Counted from the first letter of the stretch, positions 1-6,260 are shown. The stretch: 7,490 nucleotides of DNA from Verrucomicrobiota bacterium (GCA_003218345.1 QHNF01000204.1:1-7490); one strand, 5' to 3'. Program-made: numbers and translations. Notes: a model not told the origin generated them from the sequence alone.

Positions 1-899
1 CAATCGAGGGCCAATCGCTAGAGGAATGGGCGGAACCGACCGACTTCGACAAGCTAACGCCCCAGTTTCCGCAAGGCAGGATCATCCTGGAAAATCCCAA
101 GGCTAACTCCGTCAGCGCTCGCGCGGTGGATTTGCTGACGCCGCTCGGCCGTGGACAGCGTGGCCTCATCGTCTCGCCGCCCCGCGTAGGCAAGACAATT
201 CTGCTCAAGGAAATCGCGAAGGCGATCCGCATAAATCATCCGGATATCGTCCTCATCCTGCTTTTAGTGGACGAGCGGCCGGAGGAAGTGACGGATTTTG
301 AGCGTCAGATCGATTGCCAAATTTACCATTCGAATTTTGACGAAAGCGTGCAGCGGCATGTGCAGGTAGCAGAGATGGTAGTGGAGCGGGCCAAGCGCTT
401 GGTGGAAATGAAACAGGACGTGGTTCTTTTGCTCGACAGCATCACGCGACTTTCGCGCGGGTACAATAATCTGCAGCCGGGCAGGGGCCGGATTATGTCC
501 GGCGGCGTCGAAGCAAAGGCTCTCACTAAGCCAAAGAAATTTTTCGGCTCGGCGCGCAATGTGGAAGAAGGCGGCAGCCTAACAGTGCTGGCGAGCGCGT
601 TGACTGAAACCGGCAGCCGAATGGACGAACTGATTTTCGAAGAATTCAAGGGTACCGGCAATATGGAACTGCATCTCGATCGAGGACTGCAGGAGAAGCG
701 GCTTTATCCGGCCATTCATCCGTTGCTCTCAGCTACGCGACGAGAGGAATTGCTATATCATCCCGACGAATGGGAGCGCGTGCTGATGTTGCGCAAAACA
801 ATGGCTGCGCTTCCGCCTCTCGAAGCGATGGAAAAGCTGATCGACAATCTGCACGCGACCAAAACAAATGCCGAGCTGCTCTTGAGTGGATTAAAATGA
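1..899 (+). CDS. rho: Transcription termination factor Rho (5'-truncated by window edge)
   Basis: Rho is a hexameric RNA-dependent ATPase/helicase that loads on nascent RNA and terminates transcription. The first whole codon is at position 3, and 298 residues are visible before the TGA at 897-899. The N-terminal RNA-binding OB fold lies outside the window. Visible landmarks are the FDKLTP stretch that opens the ATPase region, the GRGQRGLIV lead-in and a Walker A motif SPPRVGKT (its Lys is codon 192-194). Next come the LLVDERPEEVTD segment with its conserved Glu (273-275) and Walker B VVLLLDS (Asp at 435-437). The GGVEAKAL loop, SARNVEEGGSLTVLASAL and EEFKGTGNMELHL follow. All are diagnostic of Rho rather than F1-type ATPases. 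The C terminus is of normal length. The stop codon overlaps the first ATG of the downstream exonuclease gene, suggesting translational coupling. Identification is close to certain; the true start is not visible. Confidence 0.97.
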   Translation, partial: IEGQSLEEWAEPTDFDKLTPQFPQGRIILENPKANSVSARAVDLLTPLGRGQRGLIVSPPRVGKTILLKEIAKAIRINHPDIVLILLLVDERPEEVTDFERQIDCQIYHSNFDESVQRHVQVAEMVVERAKRLVEMKQDVVLLLDSITRLSRGYNNLQPGRGRIMSGGVEAKALTKPKKFFGSARNVEEGGSLTVLASALTETGSRMDELIFEEFKGTGNMELHLDRGLQEKRLYPAIHPLLSATRREELLYHPDEWERVLMLRKTMAALPPLEAMEKLIDNLHATKTNAELLLSGLK

Positions 900-2143
900 T
901 GTCTTCGAAAAATCACAAAATCCGAATGACGAATGACGAAAGAAGCCCGAACGCTCAAATGACTCAAACACACGGAGAGCGTCTCCACGACGATTCGAGT
1001 TTTGTCATTCGCTCGTCATTCGACATTCGACATTCATCATCGCCGGCAGGGTTGATCGCGAATGCCGCGAAACTTGCGAGCTTAATTCAGGAAATCGAAT
1101 CCGCCGAACGTGTCGCGGTCGACACCGAAGCAGACAGCCTGCATTCGTATCGCGAAAAACTTTGTTTGGTCCAGATCAGCGTGCCAGTCGGGGTCACCGA
1201 CCTCGGCAACAGTGACGCGGTTCGGGATTACATTGTCGATCCGCTGTGTCCTGTCGATCTGGCGCCGCTGCGACGGGTACTTGAAACCAGAGAAATTGTT
1301 TTGCACAGCGCCGATTACGATCTGCGAATGCTGCGGCTCGGCTTGAATTTCGTTGCACGCAGAATCTTCGACACGGTGATCGCAGCCCGTCTCCTGGGCT
1401 TCCGCGAATTCAGTCTGGCTGCGTTGCTGAAACGCTACTTTGGGCTCGAGCTTCCGAAGGGTTCGCAGAAAGCGAATTGGGCGCAACGACCTTTGCCAGT
1501 ACGCATGGCCGAATATGCGATCAACGATGTGCATTATCTCCTGCCACTGGCCGAAAAATTAGAAACGGAGTTAGATCGTTATGGGCGTCGAGATTGGCTG
1601 CGGCAGTCATGTGAACGCGCGATCGAGCAGGCGGCGATCACACGTGTCCGCGACCAGGACGAACTTTGGCGCATCCGTGGAGCTGGCTCACTTCATGGCC
1701 GCGCGGCTGCAGTGCTGCGTTCGCTTTGGCAATGGCGCGAAGGAGAAGCGGAAATGGCAGACCGCCCGCCGTTCCACATTTTACAGAATGAGGATCTTGT
1801 GAACGCAGCGATAAGTTTCGTTTCCGGCAGCGTGCCTCATTACAAACATTTCTCACCCCGGCGGCGTCAGGCGTTTTGTGAGGCCGCACAAACTGCATTG
1901 CAGTTGCCTGAATCGGAATGGCCGGTGTCGCTTCGCCGCTTTGGAACCCGACCGACTTCTGAGACGGTGCGTCGCACAGAGGAGCTACGCCGCCGGCGTG
2001 ACAAATCAGCTCAAGAGCTCGGCTTGGAGCCGTCCTTTATCGCGCCGCGCAGCACGCTGGAGGCGATCGCAGCAGAGCGCGCACGAGCAGCCGCGCTGCT
2101 GGTTCCCTGGCAACGCGAGTTGCTTGGAATACAGCAGAGTTAG
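896..2143 (+). CDS. rnd: RNase D-like 3'-5' exonuclease with HRDC domain
   Basis: This is a predicted DEDDy-family 3'-5' exoribonuclease, the RNase D class that trims tRNA and other small-RNA 3' ends using two metal ions. Counting from the ATG at 896 (415 aa), the catalytic set is D76 and E78 (VAVDTEADS), D142 (HSADYDLRML), and Y207 with D211 (YAINDVHYL). An HRDC-like helical domain follows at about residues 265-345 (GRAAAVLRSLWQWRE, then PPFHILQNEDLV). E. coli RNase D is about 375 aa, so this protein is roughly 40-50 residues longer, all at the N terminus. Residues 9-49 are translated from a palindromic repeat and do not look like protein sequence of the family. The ATG at 896 overlaps the rho stop (ATGA) and has a weak GAGTGGA upstream. 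A TTG at 1052 lies just before the conserved domain and is an alternative start, but its GGCAGG is too close. Function is well supported; the start is uncertain. Confidence 0.9.
   Translation: MMSSKNHKIRMTNDERSPNAQMTQTHGERLHDDSSFVIRSSFDIRHSSSPAGLIANAAKLASLIQEIESAERVAVDTEADSLHSYREKLCLVQISVPVGVTDLGNSDAVRDYIVDPLCPVDLAPLRRVLETREIVLHSADYDLRMLRLGLNFVARRIFDTVIAARLLGFREFSLAALLKRYFGLELPKGSQKANWAQRPLPVRMAEYAINDVHYLLPLAEKLETELDRYGRRDWLRQSCERAIEQAAITRVRDQDELWRIRGAGSLHGRAAAVLRSLWQWREGEAEMADRPPFHILQNEDLVNAAISFVSGSVPHYKHFSPRRRQAFCEAAQTALQLPESEWPVSLRRFGTRPTSETVRRTEELRRRRDKSAQELGLEPSFIAPRSTLEAIAAERARAAALLVPWQRELLGIQQS
919..1040. repeat. Palindromic repeat made of ATTCG-type heptamers at the rho/rnd junction
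   Basis: The left side carries two tandem GAATGAC units (924-930 and 931-937). The right side carries inverted counterparts: GTCATTCG at 1004-1011 and 1015-1022, then two ACATTC units at 1023-1028 and 1030-1035. Reverse-complementing the right end aligns it with 924-940 at about 15 of 17 positions, so the unit can fold on itself around a ~65-base centre. The DNA remains open in the rnd frame and encodes a low-complexity peptide containing RMTNDE and SFVIRSSFDIRHS. From memory, peptides of this kind recur as spurious termini in proteins predicted from Verrucomicrobiota and related genomes, which suggests a dispersed intergenic element. That recollection was not checked. The boundaries are approximate. 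Confidence 0.7.
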
Positions 2144-2178
2144 CTTTAGGCGACGAGAAGAGTGCGTGCCCAAGCTAA
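2140..2178. terminator. Weak stem-loop between convergent rnd and lipoprotein genes
   Basis: TTAGCTT (2140-2146) pairs perfectly with AAGCTAA (2172-2178). After a small internal loop, GGC (2149-2151) can pair with GCC (2168-2170), leaving a 16-base loop. It spans almost the whole 40-base gap between the two convergent stop codons and includes the rnd TAG. There is no T tract on either side, so it is not a classical intrinsic terminator. It could slow polymerase or protect 3' ends, or it may be chance. Confidence 0.25.
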
Positions 2179-2183
2179 GACTT

Positions 2184-2867
2184 CTAAGGAATAATAAGCG
2201 TTTGCCCAATCGTGAGTTTCTTCGGATCGGGAATACTCTTCTTGTTCGCATCGAGAATCTCTTTCCAACGCTTGCGCGATTTGTAAAACTTCCGCGAAAT
2301 GGAAACGAGTGTGTCGCCTGATTGCACAACGTAGGATCGGTCTCCTTTTTTCGAGGCAGTTTTTTTTGAACTTGTGTCATGTGCTGCCGATTTGTCCACG
2401 GCGGCGCTTCGCGAAGCTCCGGTGCGCGATTCAAGTTGTCTGTGCAGTTCAAGATTTTCATTTCGCAACCGTGCCGCCTCCGACCGAGTGACGACGGAAT
2501 CGCCAGACAATACGGTCAGCACCGAGATTTCATCACGTTTTATGGAATTCTTGACGTCATTTGCGTGCGGGCCATTTGGAGCTAAGGCGACATAACGTCT
2601 GAAATGGTGCAGCGCGCTAACGGGATCATTCAGCTTATCGTCATAAAGGAGAGCCAGCTTGTAGTGAATCTCAGCGCACCGCGGGCTGTCATCGAGTGCG
2701 GCCTCGTATAAGTTGATAGCACGCTCAAAGTCTCCCTGGGCTGACTTGCTGTCTGCATCCTGCATCAACTGCGCGTAGCGCGAACTCCACAGGCGATCGC
2801 AACCAGCTAAATCACAAACGATAAAGATCAATAACCAAACGCAGACAATAGTCGTTGTTTCTGGCAA
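2184..2867 (-). CDS. LysM-domain lipoprotein with TPR-like repeats
   Basis: This is a predicted envelope lipoprotein of 227 aa. A hydrophobic signal (residues 7-20) ends in the lipobox LAGC with C23 as the lipidated residue. D24 follows it; in enterobacteria Asp at this position keeps lipoproteins in the inner membrane, but that rule may not hold here. Residues 31-110 form TPR-like helical hairpins (GDFERAINLYEAALDDSP and DPVSALHHFRRYVALAP). Residues ~122-147 look like a short coiled coil (EAARLRNENLELHRQLESR). A Ser/Lys-rich linker leads to a C-terminal LysM domain (178-227: YVVQSGDTLVSISRKFY, then LTIGQTLIIP) that should bind peptidoglycan glycan chains. The start is a TTG (codon at 2867-2865): an in-frame TGA lies 12 codons upstream with no ATG or GTG between, and later starts would destroy the signal peptide. 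No clear Shine-Dalgarno is seen. It is divergent from the exported protein gene at 2935. The exact role is unknown; a scaffold for envelope assembly is plausible. Confidence 0.85.
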   Translation of the reverse strand: MPETTTIVCVWLLIFIVCDLAGCDRLWSSRYAQLMQDADSKSAQGDFERAINLYEAALDDSPRCAEIHYKLALLYDDKLNDPVSALHHFRRYVALAPNGPHANDVKNSIKRDEISVLTVLSGDSVVTRSEAARLRNENLELHRQLESRTGASRSAAVDKSAAHDTSSKKTASKKGDRSYVVQSGDTLVSISRKFYKSRKRWKEILDANKKSIPDPKKLTIGQTLIIP

Positions 2868-2934
2868 TCGAGAAACTGAACGGGATAGCGGAGGCCCTTG
2901 TCAGCGCGCGACATCATCGCCAATTTGCTTACTT

Positions 2935-3498
2935 GTGAAGCTGCGCGCACTGCAATTCTTTTTCCTTGTAGCGATCTTGTCTCTCCTTCCTGCTGCGCTT
3001 CTCGCCGCAGCACTTTCCAGTGGAGCAACTTACTCGATCAGTTTTGTCGATATTGATGGAAACAAACTTTCCACTTCTGATGGGCACGTGACTGTATTGG
3101 TGCTGACCACAACCGCAGATCCAGAAAAGGCGCGCACCGTCGGCGACAGGGTTCCTGATTATTGTCTGGGGAACCCGAACTATAGGATGATTACGATTAT
3201 TCGTTTTGCCAGAAAGCACCTCGCGATCGGGCGCAAAATCGCGACCGCGCTGGTGAGACACCGTGTTAATGAAGAAGCGAGGCGGCTTCAGGCGCGATAC
3301 GACGCGAAGAAAATTGCGCGTGACGCGCGGAAAGACATCTTCACGGTGACCGATTTCGATGGAACGGTGTCGGCGCAGCTCGGCGAGCCGGCGGGAGCAA
3401 CGGATTTTTGCGTCTTCGTGTTCGGACGAAATGGGGAATTGCGCGCTCAATGGCATGGTGTCCCTACCGCAGAACAATTGGCTGCCGCGATAAAGTAG
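2935..3498 (+). CDS. Exported protein of unknown function, possible thioredoxin-like fold
   Basis: I do not recognise a named family. The 187-aa product opens with MKLR and a long hydrophobic stretch (residues 6-27) ending in LLAAALS, which fits a cleavable signal peptide and periplasmic location. The mature part begins with a strand-rich segment (YSISFVDIDGNKLS, residues 33-46) and VTVLVLTTTADPEKAR (52-67), followed by a central helix-rich, very basic segment (92-134). It ends with TDFCVFVFGRNGELRAQWHGVPTAEQLAAAI (157-186), which resembles the last strands and helix of thioredoxin/redoxin folds. There is no CxxC motif; the only cysteines are C77 and C159, so classical thiol-disulfide exchange is unlikely. 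Start is GTG at 2935; no earlier start is credible and the signal peptide follows immediately. It faces away from the LysM lipoprotein gene across 67 bases, so the two may share a promoter region. The fold assignment is an inference from pattern only. Confidence 0.7.
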   Translation: MKLRALQFFFLVAILSLLPAALLAAALSSGATYSISFVDIDGNKLSTSDGHVTVLVLTTTADPEKARTVGDRVPDYCLGNPNYRMITIIRFARKHLAIGRKIATALVRHRVNEEARRLQARYDAKKIARDARKDIFTVTDFDGTVSAQLGEPAGATDFCVFVFGRNGELRAQWHGVPTAEQLAAAIK

Positions 3499-3503
3499 TC
3501 GCG

Positions 3504-3649
3504 TTAACACCGTGGCTTCAGCCCGGTGCCCGCCTCGCAGTCGTGACCAGAAGCCGTTCCAACGGCTTAGGACGCAGCTGGCGGCAAACCGTTAAAACGG
3601 TTCATTCTCGCCGTCATTGTCTCTCACCGGGCTAAAGCCACGGTGTTAA
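3504..3649. repeat. 146-bp nested palindromic (REP/MITE-like) element
   Basis: The outer arms are 25 bases each (3504-3528 and 3625-3649) and match as inverted repeats at 24 of 25 positions; they contain ACACCGTGGCTT and AGCCCGGTG. Inside each half lies a smaller hairpin. AAGCCGTT/AACGGCTT (3551-3558 and 3561-3568) has a 2-base loop, and AACCGTT/AACGGTT (3587-3593 and 3596-3602) also has a 2-base spacer. The second inner hairpin reads like the reverse complement of the first, so the whole element is one large imperfect palindrome with hairpins inside it. No open reading frame of its own or transposase is seen. It occupies almost the whole gap between the convergent stop codons at 3498 and 3663, starting 6 bases after the first. 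It resembles REP-type elements that are moved in trans by a REP-associated transposase; that origin is an inference. Confidence 0.85.
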
Positions 3650-3662
3650 TTGAAAACCATCC

Positions 3663-4832
3663 TTAATATTTCGGTACGTTGGGATCGATCTGATCCGACC
3701 ACGCATCGATTCCGCCTTCGAGGTTGTAAACGTTGGCAAAACCACGCTGCTGCAGCAGTCGCACTGCTTGCGCGCTGCGCTGGCCGCTATGGCAATGGAC
3801 AACGATGGGTCGGTGACGCTGCAGCTCGTCCGCTCGTTGGGCAATTTCTCCGAGAGGAATTAACTTCGCGCCATCGATTCGTGCGATTTCGTATTCGAAT
3901 GTTTCGCGTACATCGATTAACTCCAATGGTTCGCCTGCATCCATCTTCCGCTTGAGCTCATGCGCTGATATTGCCGGTATTTCCTGGTCGTCGCGCGCAC
4001 CGCAAAATTGTTCATAATCAATGGGCGAGAAGATTGTTGGATTGTCGCCACAAACGGGACATTGCGGATCGCGCCGCAGATTAAGCTCGCGAAATTTGAC
4101 CTTGAGCGCGTCGAAGTGAAGAAGGCGTCCAATGAGTGGTTCGCCTATGCCCACAATGAGCTTGATCGTTTCAATCGCTTGCAGCATGCCGATAACCCCG
4201 GGTAAAACGCCCAGCACTCCTGCTTGAGCGCAGTTCGGCACCGCATCTGCCGGAGGCGGCTCCGGAAAAAGGCAGCGATAGCATGGCCCGCCTAGGTGAG
4301 ACGCAAACACCGTCGTTTGCCCCTCAAACCGGAACACCGAGCCGTATACATTTGGCTTGCGTGCAAAAACGCAGACGTCGTTGGACAAATATCGCGTTGG
4401 AAAATTATCCGAACCGTCAACGACTACGTCGTATCGGGACACAAGTTGAGACGCGTTTGCGCTGGAGAAACGGCATTTATGTAATTCGATATCAATCTCC
4501 GGATTGATGTCTCGCAGGCGATCTCGCGCCGACTCCAGCTTGCCCCGACCGATGTCCTTTGTTCCGTGAAGAATTTGGCGTTGGAGATTGGAAAGATCGA
4601 CATCGTCAAGATCGACAATTCCAATCGTCCCGACCCCGGCTGCGGCAAGATACAGCGCAGTCGGCGAACCAAGTCCGCCGGCACCGATGCATAAGACACG
4701 CGCGGCCTTTAGACGCCGTTGCCCGTCCGGCGTAACTTCCGGCATGATGAGATGACGCGAGTAACGCGCGGTTTCCTTATTGGTTAACCGGATATCGGAG
4801 ATTCTTTCGGGCGTGATAATGCTCTTGTGCAT
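3663..4832 (-). CDS. moeB: MoeB/ThiF-type adenylyltransferase fused to rhodanese (MoeBR/MoeZ-like)
   Basis: This 389-aa E1-like enzyme adenylates the C-terminal glycine of a small sulfur-carrier protein (MoaD, ThiS or CysO type). Its rhodanese domain then supplies persulfide sulfur to make the thiocarboxylate for molybdopterin, thiamine or cysteine synthesis. The N-terminal part (residues ~17-270) has the RYSRHLIMPEV entry, the nucleotide-binding GAGGLGSP motif (50-57), DLSNLQRQ (79-86) and DGSDNFPTRY (139-148). It also has the conserved Cys of NCAQAGVLG (C201) and two zinc-binding pairs, CYRC (184-187) and CPVC (258-261). The C-terminal rhodanese (~285-389) has LIDVRETFEYE and the active-site loop CHSGQRS with C347. 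Domain order and length match MoeZ/MOCS3/Uba4-type fusions. The start is ATG at 4832 with AAAGGA directly before it; conserved sequence begins about residue 18, so a slightly later start is possible. No carrier gene is nearby, so the pathway it serves cannot be decided. Confidence 0.93.
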   Translation of the reverse strand: MHKSIITPERISDIRLTNKETARYSRHLIMPEVTPDGQRRLKAARVLCIGAGGLGSPTALYLAAAGVGTIGIVDLDDVDLSNLQRQILHGTKDIGRGKLESARDRLRDINPEIDIELHKCRFSSANASQLVSRYDVVVDGSDNFPTRYLSNDVCVFARKPNVYGSVFRFEGQTTVFASHLGGPCYRCLFPEPPPADAVPNCAQAGVLGVLPGVIGMLQAIETIKLIVGIGEPLIGRLLHFDALKVKFRELNLRRDPQCPVCGDNPTIFSPIDYEQFCGARDDQEIPAISAHELKRKMDAGEPLELIDVRETFEYEIARIDGAKLIPLGEIAQRADELQRHRPIVVHCHSGQRSAQAVRLLQQRGFANVYNLEGGIDAWSDQIDPNVPKY

Positions 4833-4844
4833 TCCTTTGGCTTT

Positions 4845-4878
4845 ATTTTAGCACGATGTTCAGATCGGGGCACCGATC
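4845..4878 (-). promoter_or_regulatory. Candidate promoter with palindrome upstream of the MoeB-rhodanese gene
   Basis: Read on the minus strand, TAAAAT (4850-4845) is a good -10 match and would put a transcript start about six bases before the ATG at 4832. At the place expected for a -35 there is instead a perfect inverted repeat, GATCGG/CCGATC (4863-4868 and 4873-4878) with a 4-base centre. That is the right position for an operator or for activator-dependent transcription. The rest of the 134-base gap (4833-4966) shows no gene or clear terminator. Both elements are short enough to be chance. Confidence 0.3.
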
Positions 4879-4966
4879 CACACTGCGACGTAAGCGGCGA
4901 TGTTATATGTTTGCCCGACCGTTTTTCTCTCAGAACACTTCGTTCCCACTTGAACCGGCCATGACA

Positions 4967-5551
4967 TCATTCTTTCACAGTCATCGGTGTGCCTTCAGGA
5001 GAAGCGTCGAAGAAGTGCTCCGCCATTCCCCTGGGCAGACGGATGCAGCCATGCGATGCGGCGTATGGCGGAACATAACCCTGGTGCATGGCATAGCCGC
5101 CATTAAAGAACATCGCATACGGCATTTCGGCGCCATCGAAATGCGTCCCCGATGGCCGACGATCTTTACGGACGTCGATGTTTGATCTCACCACGTTCCC
5201 CGCGTCGTCGATGTAATCACCGAATACGGTTGAGACGTGGTTTGGATCTTTGGATACAACGTGATAGTGGCCTGGAGGGGTGGAGAAGCCGGGTTTTCCG
5301 GTGGAAACAGTCGATTCGCCGACCAAATTTTTGCCTTTGTAGAAGTAAGCTTTTTGCTCGCTAAGATGCACGACGATTTTGGGCGACCCGGGTACGCCAT
5401 CGCCATTCCAATAGCCGGACGGCTGTGGTGCAAATACGGCGAGCGGATGTTCGACATAAGATGGAACTTCTTCGCAGCTGGAGCAGAAGAAGACGATTGC
5501 TACTCCAGCCAGAAGTTGAGCTAAACCGCGCAGTTTCATGGAGCGGCGCAT
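4967..5551 (-). CDS. L,D-transpeptidase (YkuD domain), exported, possibly a lipoprotein
   Basis: L,D-transpeptidases cleave stem tetrapeptides and form 3-3 peptidoglycan cross-links, or attach proteins to peptidoglycan, in the periplasm. This 194-aa protein has a basic N terminus (MRRSMKLR), a hydrophobic segment (residues 10-22) and FCSSC. C26 may be lipidated, although Cys at -3 is an unusual lipobox residue. The YkuD domain starts near residue 58 (KIVVHLSEQKAYFYKGKNLV), then VSTGKPGFSTPPGHYHV (82-98). It ends with the catalytic block: H156 (YAMHQGY) and SHGCIRLP with nucleophile C169 (166-173). The domain is minimal, with no added peptidoglycan-binding module. The start could be ATG 5551 or the ATG four codons later (5539); neither has a clear Shine-Dalgarno. 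It is transcribed away from the dioxygenase gene across a 175-base gap and lies upstream of the MoeB gene on the same strand. Gram-negative homologues are numerous, so I assign no specific gene symbol. Confidence 0.92.
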   Translation of the reverse strand: MRRSMKLRGLAQLLAGVAIVFFCSSCEEVPSYVEHPLAVFAPQPSGYWNGDGVPGSPKIVVHLSEQKAYFYKGKNLVGESTVSTGKPGFSTPPGHYHVVSKDPNHVSTVFGDYIDDAGNVVRSNIDVRKDRRPSGTHFDGAEMPYAMFFNGGYAMHQGYVPPYAASHGCIRLPRGMAEHFFDASPEGTPMTVKE

Positions 5552-5690
5552 ATTATTGTGCGGGTATTGGTTTATTCAATCGCAAATGTCGTTCTCGATC
5601 TTGCTGCGGCGCCCTCGGCGTCTGTCCTGGGCGAAGCCGAGAAGCGTCGCATATTTCTCCGCCAACGCCACCCGCGAACCGCTACAGCGT

Positions 5691-5719
5691 TTGACGCTAC
5701 AACCTTGAGGAAATACGCT
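5691..5719 (+). promoter_or_regulatory. Candidate promoter for the dioxygenase gene, predicting a leaderless mRNA
   Basis: TTGACG (5691-5696) and TACGCT (5714-5719) are separated by exactly 17 bases. Transcription would start about seven bases after the -10, at 5726-5727, which is the A of the dioxygenase ATG. This would explain why the ATG has no Shine-Dalgarno at normal distance; the nearest, GAGG at 5707-5710, is 16 bases away. The -35 sits inside a small inverted repeat, AGCGT/ACGCT (5686-5690 and 5694-5698), which could be an operator. The remainder of the 175-base divergent gap (5552-5726) shows only a weak CTCGGC/GCCGAG stem (5614-5619 and 5636-5641). Confidence 0.4.
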
Positions 5720-5726
5720 GCGCGTA

Positions 5727-6260
5727 ATGACGACTGTACAACCGCCGATTAATCTGGAGAATTGGATCGAAGAGAACCGGGAAAAGTTCAAGCCGCCGGT
5801 GAGCAATCGCTATCTATATGACGGGCGCGACTTTTTCGTGATGGTGATTAAAGGGCCCAATGCGCGGAACGATTTTCATCTGGTCGATTCAGAGGAGTAT
5901 TTTTACCAGCTGAAGGGCAATATCAAAGTGCGCATCCGCGAAGGCGAGCGGATGGTCGATCACATTGTGCGCGAAGGTGAAACGTTTTTCATCCCTCCAA
6001 ATGTTCCCCATTCGCCGCAGCGCCCGCCCGATACAGTTGGGGTCGTCGTTGAGCGTCGCCGCCCACCCGGAGAAAAGGAACACGTCATTTTCTACTGCGA
6101 AAATTGCGGAGCGTTAGTGGAAGATATTCACTTCGATTGTGCAGATATTGTCGAGCATTTCAGCCAGGCGATGGTCGATTTCTGGAACGACGATGTGCGG
6201 CGCACATGCAAGAAGTGTGGAGCGAAAGTCGAGAAACCGCAGCCGATGAAGGCACTGTAG
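5727..6260 (+). CDS. nbaC: 3-hydroxyanthranilate 3,4-dioxygenase
   Basis: This enzyme uses Fe(II) and O2 to open the ring of 3-hydroxyanthranilate, giving 2-amino-3-carboxymuconate-6-semialdehyde in the kynurenine pathway of tryptophan breakdown. The 177-aa product is a single cupin of the usual bacterial length. The iron ligands H51 (DFHLVDSEE), E57 and H95 (PPNVPHSPQRP) are present at the same numbers as I recall for the Cupriavidus (Ralstonia) enzyme. R47, R99 and E109 fit the substrate-binding residues. Near the C terminus two CxxC pairs, C124/C127 (YCENCGAL) and C161/C164 (TCKKCGA), form the rubredoxin-like metal site found in bacterial members. Start is the ATG at 5727; NLENWIEENR right after it is the normal N terminus. 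The TAG stop lies inside the palindrome that separates it from the decarboxylase gene, which catalyses the next step. Identification is very firm; earlier pathway enzymes are not in the window. Confidence 0.96.
   Translation: MTTVQPPINLENWIEENREKFKPPVSNRYLYDGRDFFVMVIKGPNARNDFHLVDSEEYFYQLKGNIKVRIREGERMVDHIVREGETFFIPPNVPHSPQRPPDTVGVVVERRRPPGEKEHVIFYCENCGALVEDIHFDCADIVEHFSQAMVDFWNDDVRRTCKKCGAKVEKPQPMKAL

Noticed and set aside
1004..1035. Tandem ATTCG units resembling a mini-CRISPR
   Set aside because: Units are only 7-11 bases apart with no unique spacers and no cas genes; they belong to a palindromic repeat.
1082..1534. 150-codon open frame on the minus strand inside the exonuclease gene
   Set aside because: It is fully antisense to the conserved RNase D domain, has no recognisable motifs and is explained by codon bias of the real gene.
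2006..2461. 151-codon minus-strand frame spanning the rnd end and the LysM gene
   Set aside because: It overlaps two well-supported genes in other frames, has an arginine-rich shadow composition and no domain.
2898..2926. TTGTCA as a -35 for the exported protein gene
   Set aside because: The -35 match is good, but the sequence 16-18 bases downstream (around CAATTT) is a poor -10, so no promoter is called.
2929..3510. 193-codon minus-strand frame antisense to the exported protein gene
   Set aside because: The plus-strand frame has a clean signal peptide directly after its start; the antisense product has shadow-like composition and no motif.
3650..3955. 101-codon plus-strand frame antisense to the rhodanese domain
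   Set aside because: The opposite strand encodes an intact rhodanese with the active-site loop CHSGQRS, so this is a shadow.
4856..5185. 109-codon plus-strand frame covering the gap upstream of the MoeB gene and the end of the transpeptidase gene
   Set aside because: It is mostly antisense to the catalytic SHGCIR region and lacks any motif or credible start signal.
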